This document shows, piece after piece, positions 34,013 through 41,547 of a stretch of DNA of 64,000 bases (the first letter of the stretch is position 1; each line of letters begins with the position of its first letter). The notes under the pieces are model-generated. The model was not told where the DNA came from, did no database searches, and was given only the letters and a program-made list of their open reading frames with translations. Source of the stretch: Alistipes sp. (lineage in GTDB: Bacteria; Bacteroidota; Bacteroidia; Bacteroidales; Rikenellaceae). The DNA lies in contig JAFTVX010000011.1 in the NCBI GenBank assembly GCA_017465575.1, positions 57,639 through 121,638 of the forward strand, given 5' to 3'. The position numbers were made by a program, and so were the translations under genes.

Positions 34013-34756
34013 ATGAAGAGTTCATTGAAGAATATGGTACTTGTGCTGTTTACTATTACAGCCGTATCAGCGCTCCTCGTGGCGTTGGTCAACACCGTAA
34101 CCAAGGAGACCATCGCCCAGACCGAGCAGAAGAACAAGGATTTGGCAAAACTCGAGGTATTGCCCGCATTTGAGGGCGAGGCAGAGTTGGAGGAGCAGAC
34201 CAAGCAGATTGGCGACTTTACCGTAGGCGTTACGAAGGTTAGCGCCAATGGCGAGGTCGTGGGCTATGCTGTCGAGGCTCCGAGCATCACCAAGAATGGC
34301 TATGCCGACCGCATCTACCTTATGGTAGGCTTCGTGGAGAAGGAGGGCCAGACCCTTATCAACGGCATCAAGGTGCTCTCGCAGAAGGAGACCCCTGGTC
34401 TTGGTGCAAATATGACCAAGGAGGGCAACAAGCTCGAGCTTAGCGCCGTAGGCAAGAACCCTGCGGAGATGACCTTCAAGGTGAAGAAGGACGATGCCTC
34501 GGGCTCGTTCGACTCACTCACAGGCTCGACAATATCGTCTCGCGCCTATGCCAACGCTATGGAGACCGCCTATGCTGGTTATCTCTGGGCTAAGGGAGAG
34601 CTCGACACCTCGGAGGAGGCTATTGCCGATGCCCCCACAGGTGCTTCGACCGTAACGGAGGGTGCTGACACCCCCACAGGTGCTACCGTCGCAGAGGGCG
34701 ACTATGCTAACGAAACAGAGCCTGAGGCTCAGAAAGGAGAAATAAGCAATGAGTAA
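34013..34756 (+). CDS. rnfG: Rnf complex subunit G with an acidic tail
   Basis: Periplasmic flavoprotein subunit anchored by one helix (7-28). The covalent-FMN motif is LTGSTISS (about 169-176). Beyond residue 205 there is an unusual acidic tail of about 40 residues with two PTGAS/PTGAT repeats, absent from textbook RnfG. Its last 8 bases overlap rnfE. Confidence 0.95.
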   Translation: MKSSLKNMVLVLFTITAVSALLVALVNTVTKETIAQTEQKNKDLAKLEVLPAFEGEAELEEQTKQIGDFTVGVTKVSANGEVVGYAVEAPSITKNGYADRIYLMVGFVEKEGQTLINGIKVLSQKETPGLGANMTKEGNKLELSAVGKNPAEMTFKVKKDDASGSFDSLTGSTISSRAYANAMETAYAGYLWAKGELDTSEEAIADAPTGASTVTEGADTPTGATVAEGDYANETEPEAQKGEISNE

Positions 34757-35330
34757 ACTTCAGCTTATCACCAAGGGCATACTCAAGGAGAACCCCACAT
34801 TTGTGCTTATCCTCGGTATGTGTCCCACGCTCGGCGTCACCTCGTCGGCAGTAAATGGTATGGGTATGGGTGTTGCGACAATGGCGGTGCTCATTATGTC
34901 GAACATCGTAATCTCGCTTATCAAGAACCTTATCCCCGACAAGGTGCGTATCCCCGCATTTATCGTGGTCATCGCCTCGTTCGTAACGATTATCGAGATG
35001 TTGATGAAGGCGTATGTCCCTGCGTTGTACGCATCGCTTGGTGTCTTCATCCCGCTTATCGTCGTAAACTGCATCATCCTTGGTCGTGCCGAGGCTTTTG
35101 CATCGAAGAATGGCGTAGTAGATTCGGCACTCGACGGCGTGGGCATAGGTCTTGGCTTTACCCTCTCGCTCACGGTTATCGGTATGGTGCGTGAGGCGCT
35201 CGGCGCAGGTTCAATATTTGGCTACAACTTCGCTGGCGATGTTATGCCCCTACTCTTTATCCTTGCACCTGGTGGTTTCATCGTGCTTGGCTATCTTATG
35301 GTGTTGTTCAATAAAATTGCGAAACGATAA
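34749..35330 (+). CDS. rnfE: Rnf complex subunit E
   Basis: Integral membrane subunit of 193 residues with six helices, homologous to RnfA and NqrD/E. The NPTFVLILGMCPTLGVT start (about 16-32), with a Cys that helps to hold a buried iron-sulfur centre, is conserved. It overlaps rnfG by 8 bases and rnfA by one. Confidence 0.96.
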   Translation: MSKLQLITKGILKENPTFVLILGMCPTLGVTSSAVNGMGMGVATMAVLIMSNIVISLIKNLIPDKVRIPAFIVVIASFVTIIEMLMKAYVPALYASLGVFIPLIVVNCIILGRAEAFASKNGVVDSALDGVGIGLGFTLSLTVIGMVREALGAGSIFGYNFAGDVMPLLFILAPGGFIVLGYLMVLFNKIAKR

Positions 35331-35980
35331 TGGATACAATGAATATTTCTCAAGAGATACTTCAGGCGTTCTCTACTGGTGAGGTTGCCGTAGCGCCTAT
35401 CACCATCTTTGCTATCATCATCGGCGCCATCTTCGTCAACAATGTGGTGCTCTCGCAGTTCCTCGGCATCTGCCCCTTCCTCGGCGTATCGTCGAAGGTG
35501 AATACCGCGATGGGTATGGGTGCTGCCGTGACCTTCGTAATGGCACTATCTGCCGTTGTTACCTGGTGTCTACAGGAGTTTATCCTCGCCCCCTTCGGCA
35601 TCGAGTATATGCAGACCATCGTCTTTATACTCGTCATCGCCGCCTTGGTGCAGATGGTTGAGATTGTATTGCGCAAGGTATCGCCCGCACTCTATCGTGC
35701 CTTGGGTATCTTCCTGCCACTTATCACAACCAACTGTGCCGTACTGGGTGTCGCTATCCTTATGGTGCAGAAGGAGTTCTCGTTGGTTACGGGCGTTATC
35801 TACTCGGCTGCTACAGCTCTCGGCTTCGCCCTCGCATTGGTGCTCTTCGCAGGTATCCGCGAGCGTTTAGAGATGGAGGATACACCCGAGGGTATGCGTG
35901 GTGTGCCTATCGCATTGGTGACAGCAGGACTCTTAGCAATGGCATTTATGGGGTTTGCTAATGTAGTTCCCCTACCCTAA
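35330..35980 (+). CDS. rnfA: Rnf complex subunit A
   Basis: Integral membrane partner of RnfE, 216 residues with six helices. The VNNVVLSQFLGICPFLGVS segment (about 35-53) carries the conserved cysteine, and TTNCAVLGV (about 135-143) carries the second. It is the last gene of the rseC-rnfBCDGEA operon. Its stop codon forms the first bases of a palindromic element (35979-36107), which may end or stabilise the transcript. Confidence 0.96.
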   Translation: MDTMNISQEILQAFSTGEVAVAPITIFAIIIGAIFVNNVVLSQFLGICPFLGVSSKVNTAMGMGAAVTFVMALSAVVTWCLQEFILAPFGIEYMQTIVFILVIAALVQMVEIVLRKVSPALYRALGIFLPLITTNCAVLGVAILMVQKEFSLVTGVIYSAATALGFALALVLFAGIRERLEMEDTPEGMRGVPIALVTAGLLAMAFMGFANVVPLP

Positions 35981-36107
35981 TTTCTTGTGAAAAGGGGTCA
36001 TTCTCGACCCATCCCCAAAAGTTGAGTGCCTCGGGCTGTACCTTTGTACTATCCCGAGGCACTCACTTTTGCGATGAGCCAAGCCTAACCCCTTTTGACA
36101 AGAAATT
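35979..36107. repeat. Palindromic 3'-end element, member 3
   Basis: Ends AATTTCTTGT and ACAAGAAATT, continuing as GAAAAGGGG/CCCCTTTTG. A side hairpin GGGTC-attct-cGACCC and a core stem GTGCCTCGGG/CCCGAGGCAC around a TGTAC...GTAC loop follow. Its first two bases are the last two of the rnfA stop codon. Confidence 0.85.
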
Positions 36108-36290
36108 TGGTAGTGCTAACTGGTTGGGTGGTGTAGCCACGGACAATGAGTTAAAATGTGTTACGATGAGTTACAATGAGTTAATATGCTTTTTCCAATG
36201 AAGAAATATTTTAACCCATTTTAACACATAGTAACTCATTTTAACCCACAAATATTTTGCTCTCCCTAATTTCCCTAAATTCACTATTCA
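36108..36290. repeat. Tail repeat, copy A
   Basis: Starting with GGTAGTGCTAACTGG, the tail runs through GTGTAGCCACGGACAATGAG (from 36131), a GTTAAAATG/CATTTTAAC inverted pair and a CTCCCTAATTTCCC block. It is nearly identical to 37051-37235 past rplS, so element plus tail is duplicated on both sides of rplS. Confidence 0.75.
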
Positions 36291-36337
36291 CCTGCGCCCT
36301 CTTTTCCTCTCATTATCAAACGATTTTTGCAAAACTC

Positions 36338-36368
36338 TTGCACAGTTAAAAATAAATTCCTACATTTG
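36338..36368 (+). promoter_or_regulatory. Promoter of rplS
   Basis: TTG, a 20-base gap, then TACATTTG. The leader to the ATG is about 120 bases. Confidence 0.65.
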
Positions 36369-36372
36369 CAGC

Positions 36373-36480
36373 CCGTATCAACCTCTTATACTGGGCGAAG
36401 ACTACGAAAAAGGATTATCGGCGAGGGTGCCGTTATGGTAAGTCGACGCAGCGATAATGTTGAGCGATTAACTTTTTAAC
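36373..36480 (+). ncRNA. Putative L19 leader
   Basis: The leader before rplS can form ATTATCG/CGATAAT (ends near 36415 and 36460) around a small GGC/GCC hairpin. Ribosomal protein leaders for L19 are known in Flavobacteria and Firmicutes, so an autoregulatory structure is likely, but I cannot confirm a match to those models. Confidence 0.35.
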
Positions 36481-36493
36481 TTTTGTTGCAACA

Positions 36494-36871
36494 ATGAACA
36501 AAGATGCATTGATCAGACTCGTAAACGAGCAGATGTGGGAGAAGGGCGAGCAGGATGTGCCCAAGTTTGGTGCTGGTGATACTATCACCGTAACCTATCG
36601 TATTGTCGAGGGTAACAAGGAGCGCTTGCAGAGCTTCCGTGGTGTAGTTATCCAGATTAAGGGTTCGGGCCGTACCAAGATGTTCACCATCCGTAAGGTA
36701 TCGAATGGTGTAGGTGTAGAGCGTATCTTCCCTCTTTACTCACCCCACATCGACAAGATCGAGGTAAACAAGTATGGTGTTGTGCGCCGTGCACGCATCT
36801 ACTATTTGCGTGACCTCACAGGTAAGAAGGCACGCATCAAGGAGCGTCGTATCGTTAAGAAGGAGGAGTAA
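36494..36871 (+). CDS. rplS: 50S ribosomal protein L19
   Basis: bL19 at the subunit interface, 125 residues. [22 protein letters not shown] (start of the barrel), [11 protein letters not shown] and the C-terminal KKARIKERR are typical. It is monocistronic, with a promoter at 36338, a structured leader and a terminator at 36892-36923. The flanks contain a duplicated repeat unit. Confidence 0.98.
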   Translation: MNKDALIRLVNEQMWEKGEQDVPKFGAGDTITVTYRIVEGNKERLQSFRGVVIQIKGSGRTKMFTIRKVSNGVGVERIFPLYSPHIDKIEVNKYGVVRRARIYYLRDLTGKKARIKERRIVKKEE

Positions 36872-36891
36872 TCCTCAGTTCCTTGAAGGAG

Positions 36892-36923
36892 AAAGGGCTA
36901 TTGCGGTTTGCGATAGCCTTTCT
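36892..36923 (+). terminator. Terminator of rplS
   Basis: AAAGG-CTATTGC / GCGATAGCCTTT hairpin with a short T-rich end (TCTTATTT), 20 bases past the stop. Confidence 0.75.
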
Positions 36924-36924
36924 T

Positions 36925-37050
36925 ATTTCTTGTGATAAGGGGCATCCTTCGACGCCTCAATCATTGCCCTGAATGGGAAATACCTCAAGTATATCCCATC
37001 CAGGGCAATTTCTTTATCGGCGCCAAATTATGCCCCTTCTGACAAGAAAT
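36925..37050. repeat. Palindromic 3'-end element, member 4
   Basis: Almost the reverse complement of member 1 (6993-7118), with ends ATTTCTTGT/ACAAGAAAT and core ATTGCCCTG...CAGGGCAAT. It lies directly behind the rplS terminator. Relative to its gene its orientation is the same as in the other members. Confidence 0.85.
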
Positions 37051-37242
37051 TGGGTAGTGCTGATTGGAAGGTAGTGTAGCCACGGACAATGAGTTAAAAT
37101 GTGTTACGATAAGTTACGATGAGTTAATATGCTTTTTCCAATGAAGAAATATTTTAACCCATTTTAACACATAGTAACTCATTTTAACCCACAAAATATT
37201 GTGCTCTCTCTAAACCCTAATTCCCTACAAATTGCGCTATGG
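37051..37242. repeat. Tail repeat, copy B
   Basis: Near copy of 36108-36290: GGTAGTGCTGATTGG, then GTGTAGCCACGGACAATGAG (from 37074), the GTTAAAATG/CATTTTAAC inverted pair and a CCCTAATTCCC block. Confidence 0.75.
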
Positions 37243-37329
37243 ATTCGAGCGGCGAAGCCGTAGAGCCGATACCTTATAAAAAAAAGCGCAGGCTGAAAGC
37301 CGAGCAATAAATCACTATAATATCGGCTC
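37243..37329. repeat. Structured repeat near tRNA-Val, copy A
   Basis: A CGGC-gaa-GCCG hairpin is followed by GAGCCGATA (37263-37271) pairing with TATCGGCTC (37321-37329), which encloses AGGCT-gaa-AGCC. Copy B at 37381-37487 keeps the outer stem while the inner stem reads GACC-gaa-GGTC. Confidence 0.65.
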
Positions 37330-37380
37330 AACCCCTATTAAATAAAAACAAAAGCGCAGAATGCGCTTACCTTTTTTGGG

Positions 37381-37487
37381 ATTCGAACGGCTAACCGCAT
37401 TGACAATGCGGTTAAAGCCGTAGAGCCGATACCGCTAAAAATAGCGCAGACCGAAGGTCGAGCAATAAACCACTATAATATCGGCTC
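37381..37487. repeat. Structured repeat near tRNA-Val, copy B
   Basis: Same layout as copy A with an added perfect hairpin TAACCGCATT-gac-AATGCGGTTA (37391-37414). On the minus strand this resembles a tRNA anticodon arm (GTC) followed by TTCGAATCCC, so it may derive from a tRNA-Asp. It is not a complete tRNA: no acceptor or D-arm pairs. Confidence 0.6.
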
Positions 37488-37503
37488 AACCCCTGACCAC
37501 CAA

Positions 37504-37669
37504 GTTCGACTCCTTTGCCCCACACTAATGATACAGAGAAGCAGTCGAAGACTGTTTTTGTTTTGTGCTTATGGTGGGGGCTTGCACACGACAAATAAGC
37601 ACAAAACAAAAAAGACGACTTATAAAGTCGTCTTCTCTGTATCTTTAGTGGGAGCAAAGGGATTCGAAC
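37504..37669. repeat. Cloverleaf-like palindrome reaching into tRNA-Val
   Basis: The left arm 37504-37541 (GTTCGACTCCTTTGCCCC, then CACTAATGATACAGAGAAG) is the imperfect complement of 37632-37669, which contains the last 20 bases of tRNA-Val. Inside are two side hairpins (CAGTC-gaa-GACTG and GACGACTT-ata-AAGTCGTC) and a central stem TTTTTGTTTTGTGCTTAT with its complement. The architecture matches the element at 5334-5459, while the sequence differs. Confidence 0.7.
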
Positions 37670-37723
37670 CCCTGACCCTCTGCTTGTAAGGCAGATGCTC
37701 TGAACCAGCTGAGCTATGCTCCC
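37650..37723 (-). tRNA. tRNA-Val (TAC)
   Basis: Complete cloverleaf on the minus strand: acceptor GGGAGCA/TGCTCCC, D-arm GCTCAGCTGGTTCAGAGC, anticodon stem TCTGC/GCAGA around CTTACAA (TAC), T-arm AGGGG-TTCGAAT-CCCTT. CCA is not encoded. Confidence 0.96.
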
Positions 37724-37744
37724 GTTTTGTAAGGCTTGGGACTG

Positions 37745-37775
37745 CAAAGGTAAGCATTATTTTTTATTCTGCAAA
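37745..37775 (-). promoter_or_regulatory. Promoter of tRNA-Val
   Basis: Minus-strand TTTG, a 19-base gap, then TACCTTTG, about 22 bases before the tRNA. Confidence 0.75.
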
Positions 37776-37912
37776 TTTTTTCGATAAGTTTTTTTTAAGA
37801 GTCTTGTCATCTTTTTCAAGAAGCTCGACCGCATCGTCTGCTTATCTTCGACTCGGCTTCCGCCTCATCTTTGCAGTTTGCCACCCTCTTTGTGCATCCC
37901 TCGCACTTTAGC

Positions 37913-37985
37913 GCCTGAACAAGGACTTGAACCTAGGACCCCATGATTAACAGTCATGTGCTCTAACCAACTGAGCTATTCAGGC
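37913..37985 (-). tRNA. tRNA-Asn (GTT)
   Basis: Acceptor GCCTGAA/TTCAGGC, D-arm GCTCAGTTGGTTAGAGC, anticodon stem CATGA/TCATG around CTGTTAA (GTT), T-arm CTAGG-TTCAAGT-CCTTG (imperfect). CCA is not encoded. Confidence 0.95.
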
Positions 37986-38019
37986 ATTGTAAAAGAACCG
38001 TTATCTTTCGATTGCGGTG

Positions 38020-38050
38020 CAAAGGTAAGGCATTTTTTTTATTCTGCAAA
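38020..38050 (-). promoter_or_regulatory. Promoter of tRNA-Asn
   Basis: Minus-strand TTTG, a 19-base gap, then TACCTTTG. The same TTTGCAGAAT start and spacing occur in the tRNA-Val promoter. Confidence 0.75.
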
Positions 38051-38122
38051 TATTTTTGCAAAAATTTTCAAAAAAAATATGCAATACGCCGAAAAACCGC
38101 CCGAAAACAATATCTTTGTAAT

Positions 38123-39226
38123 ATGAAACACCTCCTTATATATATAGTTGCTGTGCTCGGGGCAACGCTTCTACCCTTCGTTGTAGAGGCGCAAGAGAGC
38201 AAGAGTGCCCTGAAGTTTCACTCCACCGTGGGCGACTACGGTCATATACGCGAGGATGGTGGCTCGGTGGTCTGCCGCTTCGAGGCCGTAAATAGTGGCA
38301 CGGAGCCGGTGGCTATCGTCGATGTTATTACCTCGTGTGGTTGCACCTCGGTGGCTTTTGACCGCAAGCCTATCGCTGCGGGCGAGAGCACTACGCTCGA
38401 TATCCGCTTCGACCCTATGAATCGCCCTGGTCGCATCGACCGCACGGTATATCTGCGTACATCGGACTACGATGGCGACATACGCCTTAGCCTTGTTGGC
38501 GAGGTTACACCACGAGACAAGAGCATCGAGGAGCTCTACCCCTTCGATATGGGCGGTGGTCTGCGCCTTGCGACCAACCACCACACCTTCACATACATAG
38601 AGCACGGTAAGGCTGTCGAGGAGCGCATCGGCTATATCAACTCCTCGGATAAGGCTATCGCCATTGCCCTGTCGCCCATTCGCTCGTCGGGAGCGCTTAC
38701 GGTAACCTACCCCAAGTGGTTGGAGGCGGGGGCATCGGGCGACATCATCGTTCGCTACCGTCTATCTGCCGAGAGCACTCGTTACGGCACGCTGAACGAT
38801 GAATTTCGCTTCTCGGTAGATGGCATTCGCTCCGAGCATATCGTAACGACACAGGCCATTGCGGTAGATAATTTCGATTTATACGACGATATTTCCTCTC
38901 CGAGGGCTATTATTCCGAAAAATATTATTAAATTTGGGGAGGTAAATCGCACTAATGACTTTTTGGAGCGCTCGTTTACGATAGTGAACGAGGGAGGGTC
39001 GTCGCTATATATCCGCAAGGTGGAGTCGTCGTCGAGTGCCATACGCGCCATTGTCGAGCAGGGCGCAGAGGTTAGGTCTGGTGAGACTTTGAAGATTATC
39101 GTAAGGCTCTACCCCGCCTATATCGGCGATAGCGACCTGCCGTTCACGGGGCGCATCGTACTGATAACTAACGATATGCTTCAGCCGATGAAACTTATTA
39201 GAGTAAATGCGATACCTATGTGGTAA
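38123..39226 (+). CDS. DUF1573-containing exported protein
   Basis: A 367-residue protein with a signal peptide (cleaved after about VVEA, residue 22) and ASPM/SPD-2-Hydin-like immunoglobulin folds of the DUF1573 type. The first (about 28-130) has the hallmark TSCGCTSVAFDRKPIAAGES, and a second copy (about 265-360) contains IVNEGGSSLYIRKVESSSS. The ATG at 38123 is chosen because residues before it have no family match. A TATCTTTG box ends only four bases upstream, so the mRNA could be nearly leaderless. The function of DUF1573 proteins is unknown. Confidence 0.8.
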   Translation: MKHLLIYIVAVLGATLLPFVVEAQESKSALKFHSTVGDYGHIREDGGSVVCRFEAVNSGTEPVAIVDVITSCGCTSVAFDRKPIAAGESTTLDIRFDPMNRPGRIDRTVYLRTSDYDGDIRLSLVGEVTPRDKSIEELYPFDMGGGLRLATNHHTFTYIEHGKAVEERIGYINSSDKAIAIALSPIRSSGALTVTYPKWLEAGASGDIIVRYRLSAESTRYGTLNDEFRFSVDGIRSEHIVTTQAIAVDNFDLYDDISSPRAIIPKNIIKFGEVNRTNDFLERSFTIVNEGGSSLYIRKVESSSSAIRAIVEQGAEVRSGETLKIIVRLYPAYIGDSDLPFTGRIVLITNDMLQPMKLIRVNAIPMW

Positions 39227-39276
39227 GCCGAACTTAAAAAGCAGGAACAAATAATTATAAACCTAATACTAACAAG

Positions 39277-40140
39277 ATGTTTAAGATTGTAGAAAAACGC
39301 AAATTGGCGGAGAACATCTACGAGATGAAGATTGCCGCCGAGCGTGTAGCACGCGCTGCCCTGCCCGGTCAGTTCGTTATCGTTCGTAGCGACGAGAATG
39401 GCGAGCGTATTCCGCTCACCATCGCCGACTACGACACCGAGGCTGGCACCGTAACCATCGTTACGCAGACCATCGGTATGTCTACCAAGAAGATTTGTGC
39501 TTTGGAGGTTGGTGACTCACTCGCCGACTTCGCAGGTCCTCTCGGTCGTCCTTCGGAGTTTGTGCATATGCCCCTCGAGGAGTTGCGCCAGCGCAAGTAT
39601 CTCTTCGTAGCGGGCGGTGTGGGTACTGCACCCGTATATCCCCAGGTTAAGTGGCTCAAGGCACAGGGCGTAGATTGCGATGTTATCATCGGCGCCAAGA
39701 CCAAAGATATGCTTATCTACATCGACGAGATGAAGAAGGTGGGCAATGTGCATATCGCCACCGACGACGGCACCGAGGGCTACAAGGGTATGGTTACTGG
39801 TCTTATAAAGGAGCTTGTCGAGGGCGAGGGCAGAAAGTACGACGAATGCGTATGTATCGGTCCTATGATTATGATGAAGTTCGTCTGCCTTACGACGAAG
39901 CCTTGGGAGTTGCAGACTACCGTATCGCTCAACGCCTTGATGGTCGATGGCACAGGTATGTGTGGCGCTTGCCGTGTATCGGTAGGTGGCAAGACCCTCT
40001 TTACTTGCGTTGATGGTCCCGAGTTCGACGGCCACCAGGTAGACTTCGACGAGGCTATGCGCCGTCAGGCTATGTACAAGAACCAGGAGAGAACAGCAAC
40101 AGAGAACTACGAACATAAATGTAACTGCTATGGCAAATAA
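39277..40140 (+). CDS. nfnA: NfnA: ferredoxin-NADP+ reductase subunit alpha
   Basis: Small subunit of the electron-bifurcating NADH-dependent ferredoxin:NADP+ oxidoreductase. It has a ferredoxin-reductase-like FAD domain (1-100; GQFVIVRSDENGERIPLTI), a nucleotide-binding domain (105-220; VAGGVGTAPVYPQVKWLK) and a C-terminal [2Fe-2S] loop (CGACRVSVGGKTLFTC, about 229-244). The closest outgroup is PyrK, but the pairing with a GltD-like partner indicates NfnA. It overlaps nfnB by 11 bases. Together with Rnf it balances NADH, NADPH and reduced ferredoxin. Confidence 0.92.
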   Translation: MFKIVEKRKLAENIYEMKIAAERVARAALPGQFVIVRSDENGERIPLTIADYDTEAGTVTIVTQTIGMSTKKICALEVGDSLADFAGPLGRPSEFVHMPLEELRQRKYLFVAGGVGTAPVYPQVKWLKAQGVDCDVIIGAKTKDMLIYIDEMKKVGNVHIATDDGTEGYKGMVTGLIKELVEGEGRKYDECVCIGPMIMMKFVCLTTKPWELQTTVSLNALMVDGTGMCGACRVSVGGKTLFTCVDGPEFDGHQVDFDEAMRRQAMYKNQERTATENYEHKCNCYGK

Positions 40141-41524
40141 GATACCACGCGTCGCAGTACGCGAACAAGATCCCAAGGTGCGTGCCACCAACTTCGAGGA
40201 GGTATGCTACGGCTATAACGAGGAGGAGGCGTTGTTGGAGGCTACCCGTTGCCTCAACTGCAAGAACCCCCGTTGCGTTGCTGCCTGTCCCGTAAACATC
40301 CATATTCCCGACTTTATCCACCACCTCACCGAGGGTAATATCCGTGCTGCTGCCGACACTATCCACCTCGACAGCTCGCTGCCCTCGATTTGTGGTCGTG
40401 TATGTCCTCAGGAGTCGCAGTGCGAGGGCTCTTGCGTCTTGGGTATCAAGGGTGAGCCTGTGGCTATTGGCAAGCTCGAGCGCTTTGTTGGCGACTGGGC
40501 GTTGGCACATAGCGACGAGGAGGTTGCCCCCGTTATCGAGAAGAATGGCAAGCGCGTGGCTATCGTGGGTAGTGGTCCTGCGGGCCTGGCTTGTGCTTCC
40601 GACCTTGCGAAGATGGGCTACGAGGTCGATGTATTCGAGGCACTCCACAAGTTGGGCGGTGTGCTTGTCTATGGTATTCCCGAGTTCCGTCTGCCCAAGG
40701 AGCGTGTTGTGGCTCGCGAGATTGAGGCTGTTAAGCGCCTCGGCGTTAAGTTCGAGACCGATGTGGTTATTGGCCGTACTATGACCATCGATGCATTGCT
40801 CGACAAGGAGGGCTACGATGCAGTATTTGTTGGCTCGGGTGCTGGTCTGCCCCGCTTTATGGGCATCGAGGGCGAGAACCTCAATGGCGTGCTCTCGGCT
40901 AACGAGTTCCTCACCCGCGTAAACCTTATGGGTGCTTGGAATAAGGAGAAGTCGGATACCCCCATCTATGTAGGTCGCAAGGTCGTTGTTGTGGGCGGTG
41001 GTAATGTTGCTATGGATGCTGTGCGTACCGCAAAGCGTCTTGGTGCAGAGGCCGTTATCGTCTACCGTCGTGGCGAGGCTGAGTTGCCCGCGCGCAAGGA
41101 GGAGGTACACCACGCCAAGGAGGAGGGCATCGAGTTCCGTATGCTTACCAACCCCACCCGCATCCTCGGCACCGACGATGGCTGGGTCAAGGGCATCAAC
41201 TGCGTGGAGATGGAGCTTGGCGAGCCCGATGCTTCGGGTCGTCGTTCACCCCAGGAGAAGGCTGGCTCGGACTTCACCATCGACTGCGATGTTGTGATTA
41301 TGGCTCTTGGCACCTCGCCTAACCCCCTTATCGCATCTACCACAAGCGGCTTGAACATCAACCGCCGTGGCTGTATCGAGGCTTCGGAGATGGGCGCTAC
41401 CTCACGCGAGGGCGTATTTGCGGGCGGTGATGCCGTTACAGGTGCTGCCACTGTAATCCTCGCTATGGGCGCTGGCCGTAAGGGTGCAAAGGCTATCGAT
41501 GAGTATATTAAGTCGAAGAAGTAA
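40130..41524 (+). CDS. nfnB: NfnB: ferredoxin-NADP+ reductase subunit beta (GltD-like)
   Basis: Large Nfn subunit, 464 residues. The N-terminal part holds two 4Fe-4S clusters (CLNCKNPRCVAACP near 43-56 and CGRVCPQESQCEGSC near 90-104). The remainder is a GltD-type flavoprotein with FAD motif VAIVGSGPAGLACASDLA (about 145) and NADP motif VVVVGGGNVAMDAVRTAKRL (about 288). The usual annotation is glutamate synthase small chain; the overlap with nfnA and the absence of a gltB gene argue for Nfn. Confidence 0.93.
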   Translation: MANKIPRVAVREQDPKVRATNFEEVCYGYNEEEALLEATRCLNCKNPRCVAACPVNIHIPDFIHHLTEGNIRAAADTIHLDSSLPSICGRVCPQESQCEGSCVLGIKGEPVAIGKLERFVGDWALAHSDEEVAPVIEKNGKRVAIVGSGPAGLACASDLAKMGYEVDVFEALHKLGGVLVYGIPEFRLPKERVVAREIEAVKRLGVKFETDVVIGRTMTIDALLDKEGYDAVFVGSGAGLPRFMGIEGENLNGVLSANEFLTRVNLMGAWNKEKSDTPIYVGRKVVVVGGGNVAMDAVRTAKRLGAEAVIVYRRGEAELPARKEEVHHAKEEGIEFRMLTNPTRILGTDDGWVKGINCVEMELGEPDASGRRSPQEKAGSDFTIDCDVVIMALGTSPNPLIASTTSGLNINRRGCIEASEMGATSREGVFAGGDAVTGAATVILAMGAGRKGAKAIDEYIKSKK

Positions 41525-41547
41525 AACACTTAAATATCTTAAGAGTT

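Noticed and set aside
37381-37420. A functional tRNA-Asp
   Set aside because: An anticodon-like arm is present, but no acceptor stem, D-arm or paired T-stem can be formed.
37412-37747. Minus-strand frame across tRNA-Val
   Set aside because: It runs through a complete tRNA and the neighbouring palindromes, so it cannot be a normal gene.
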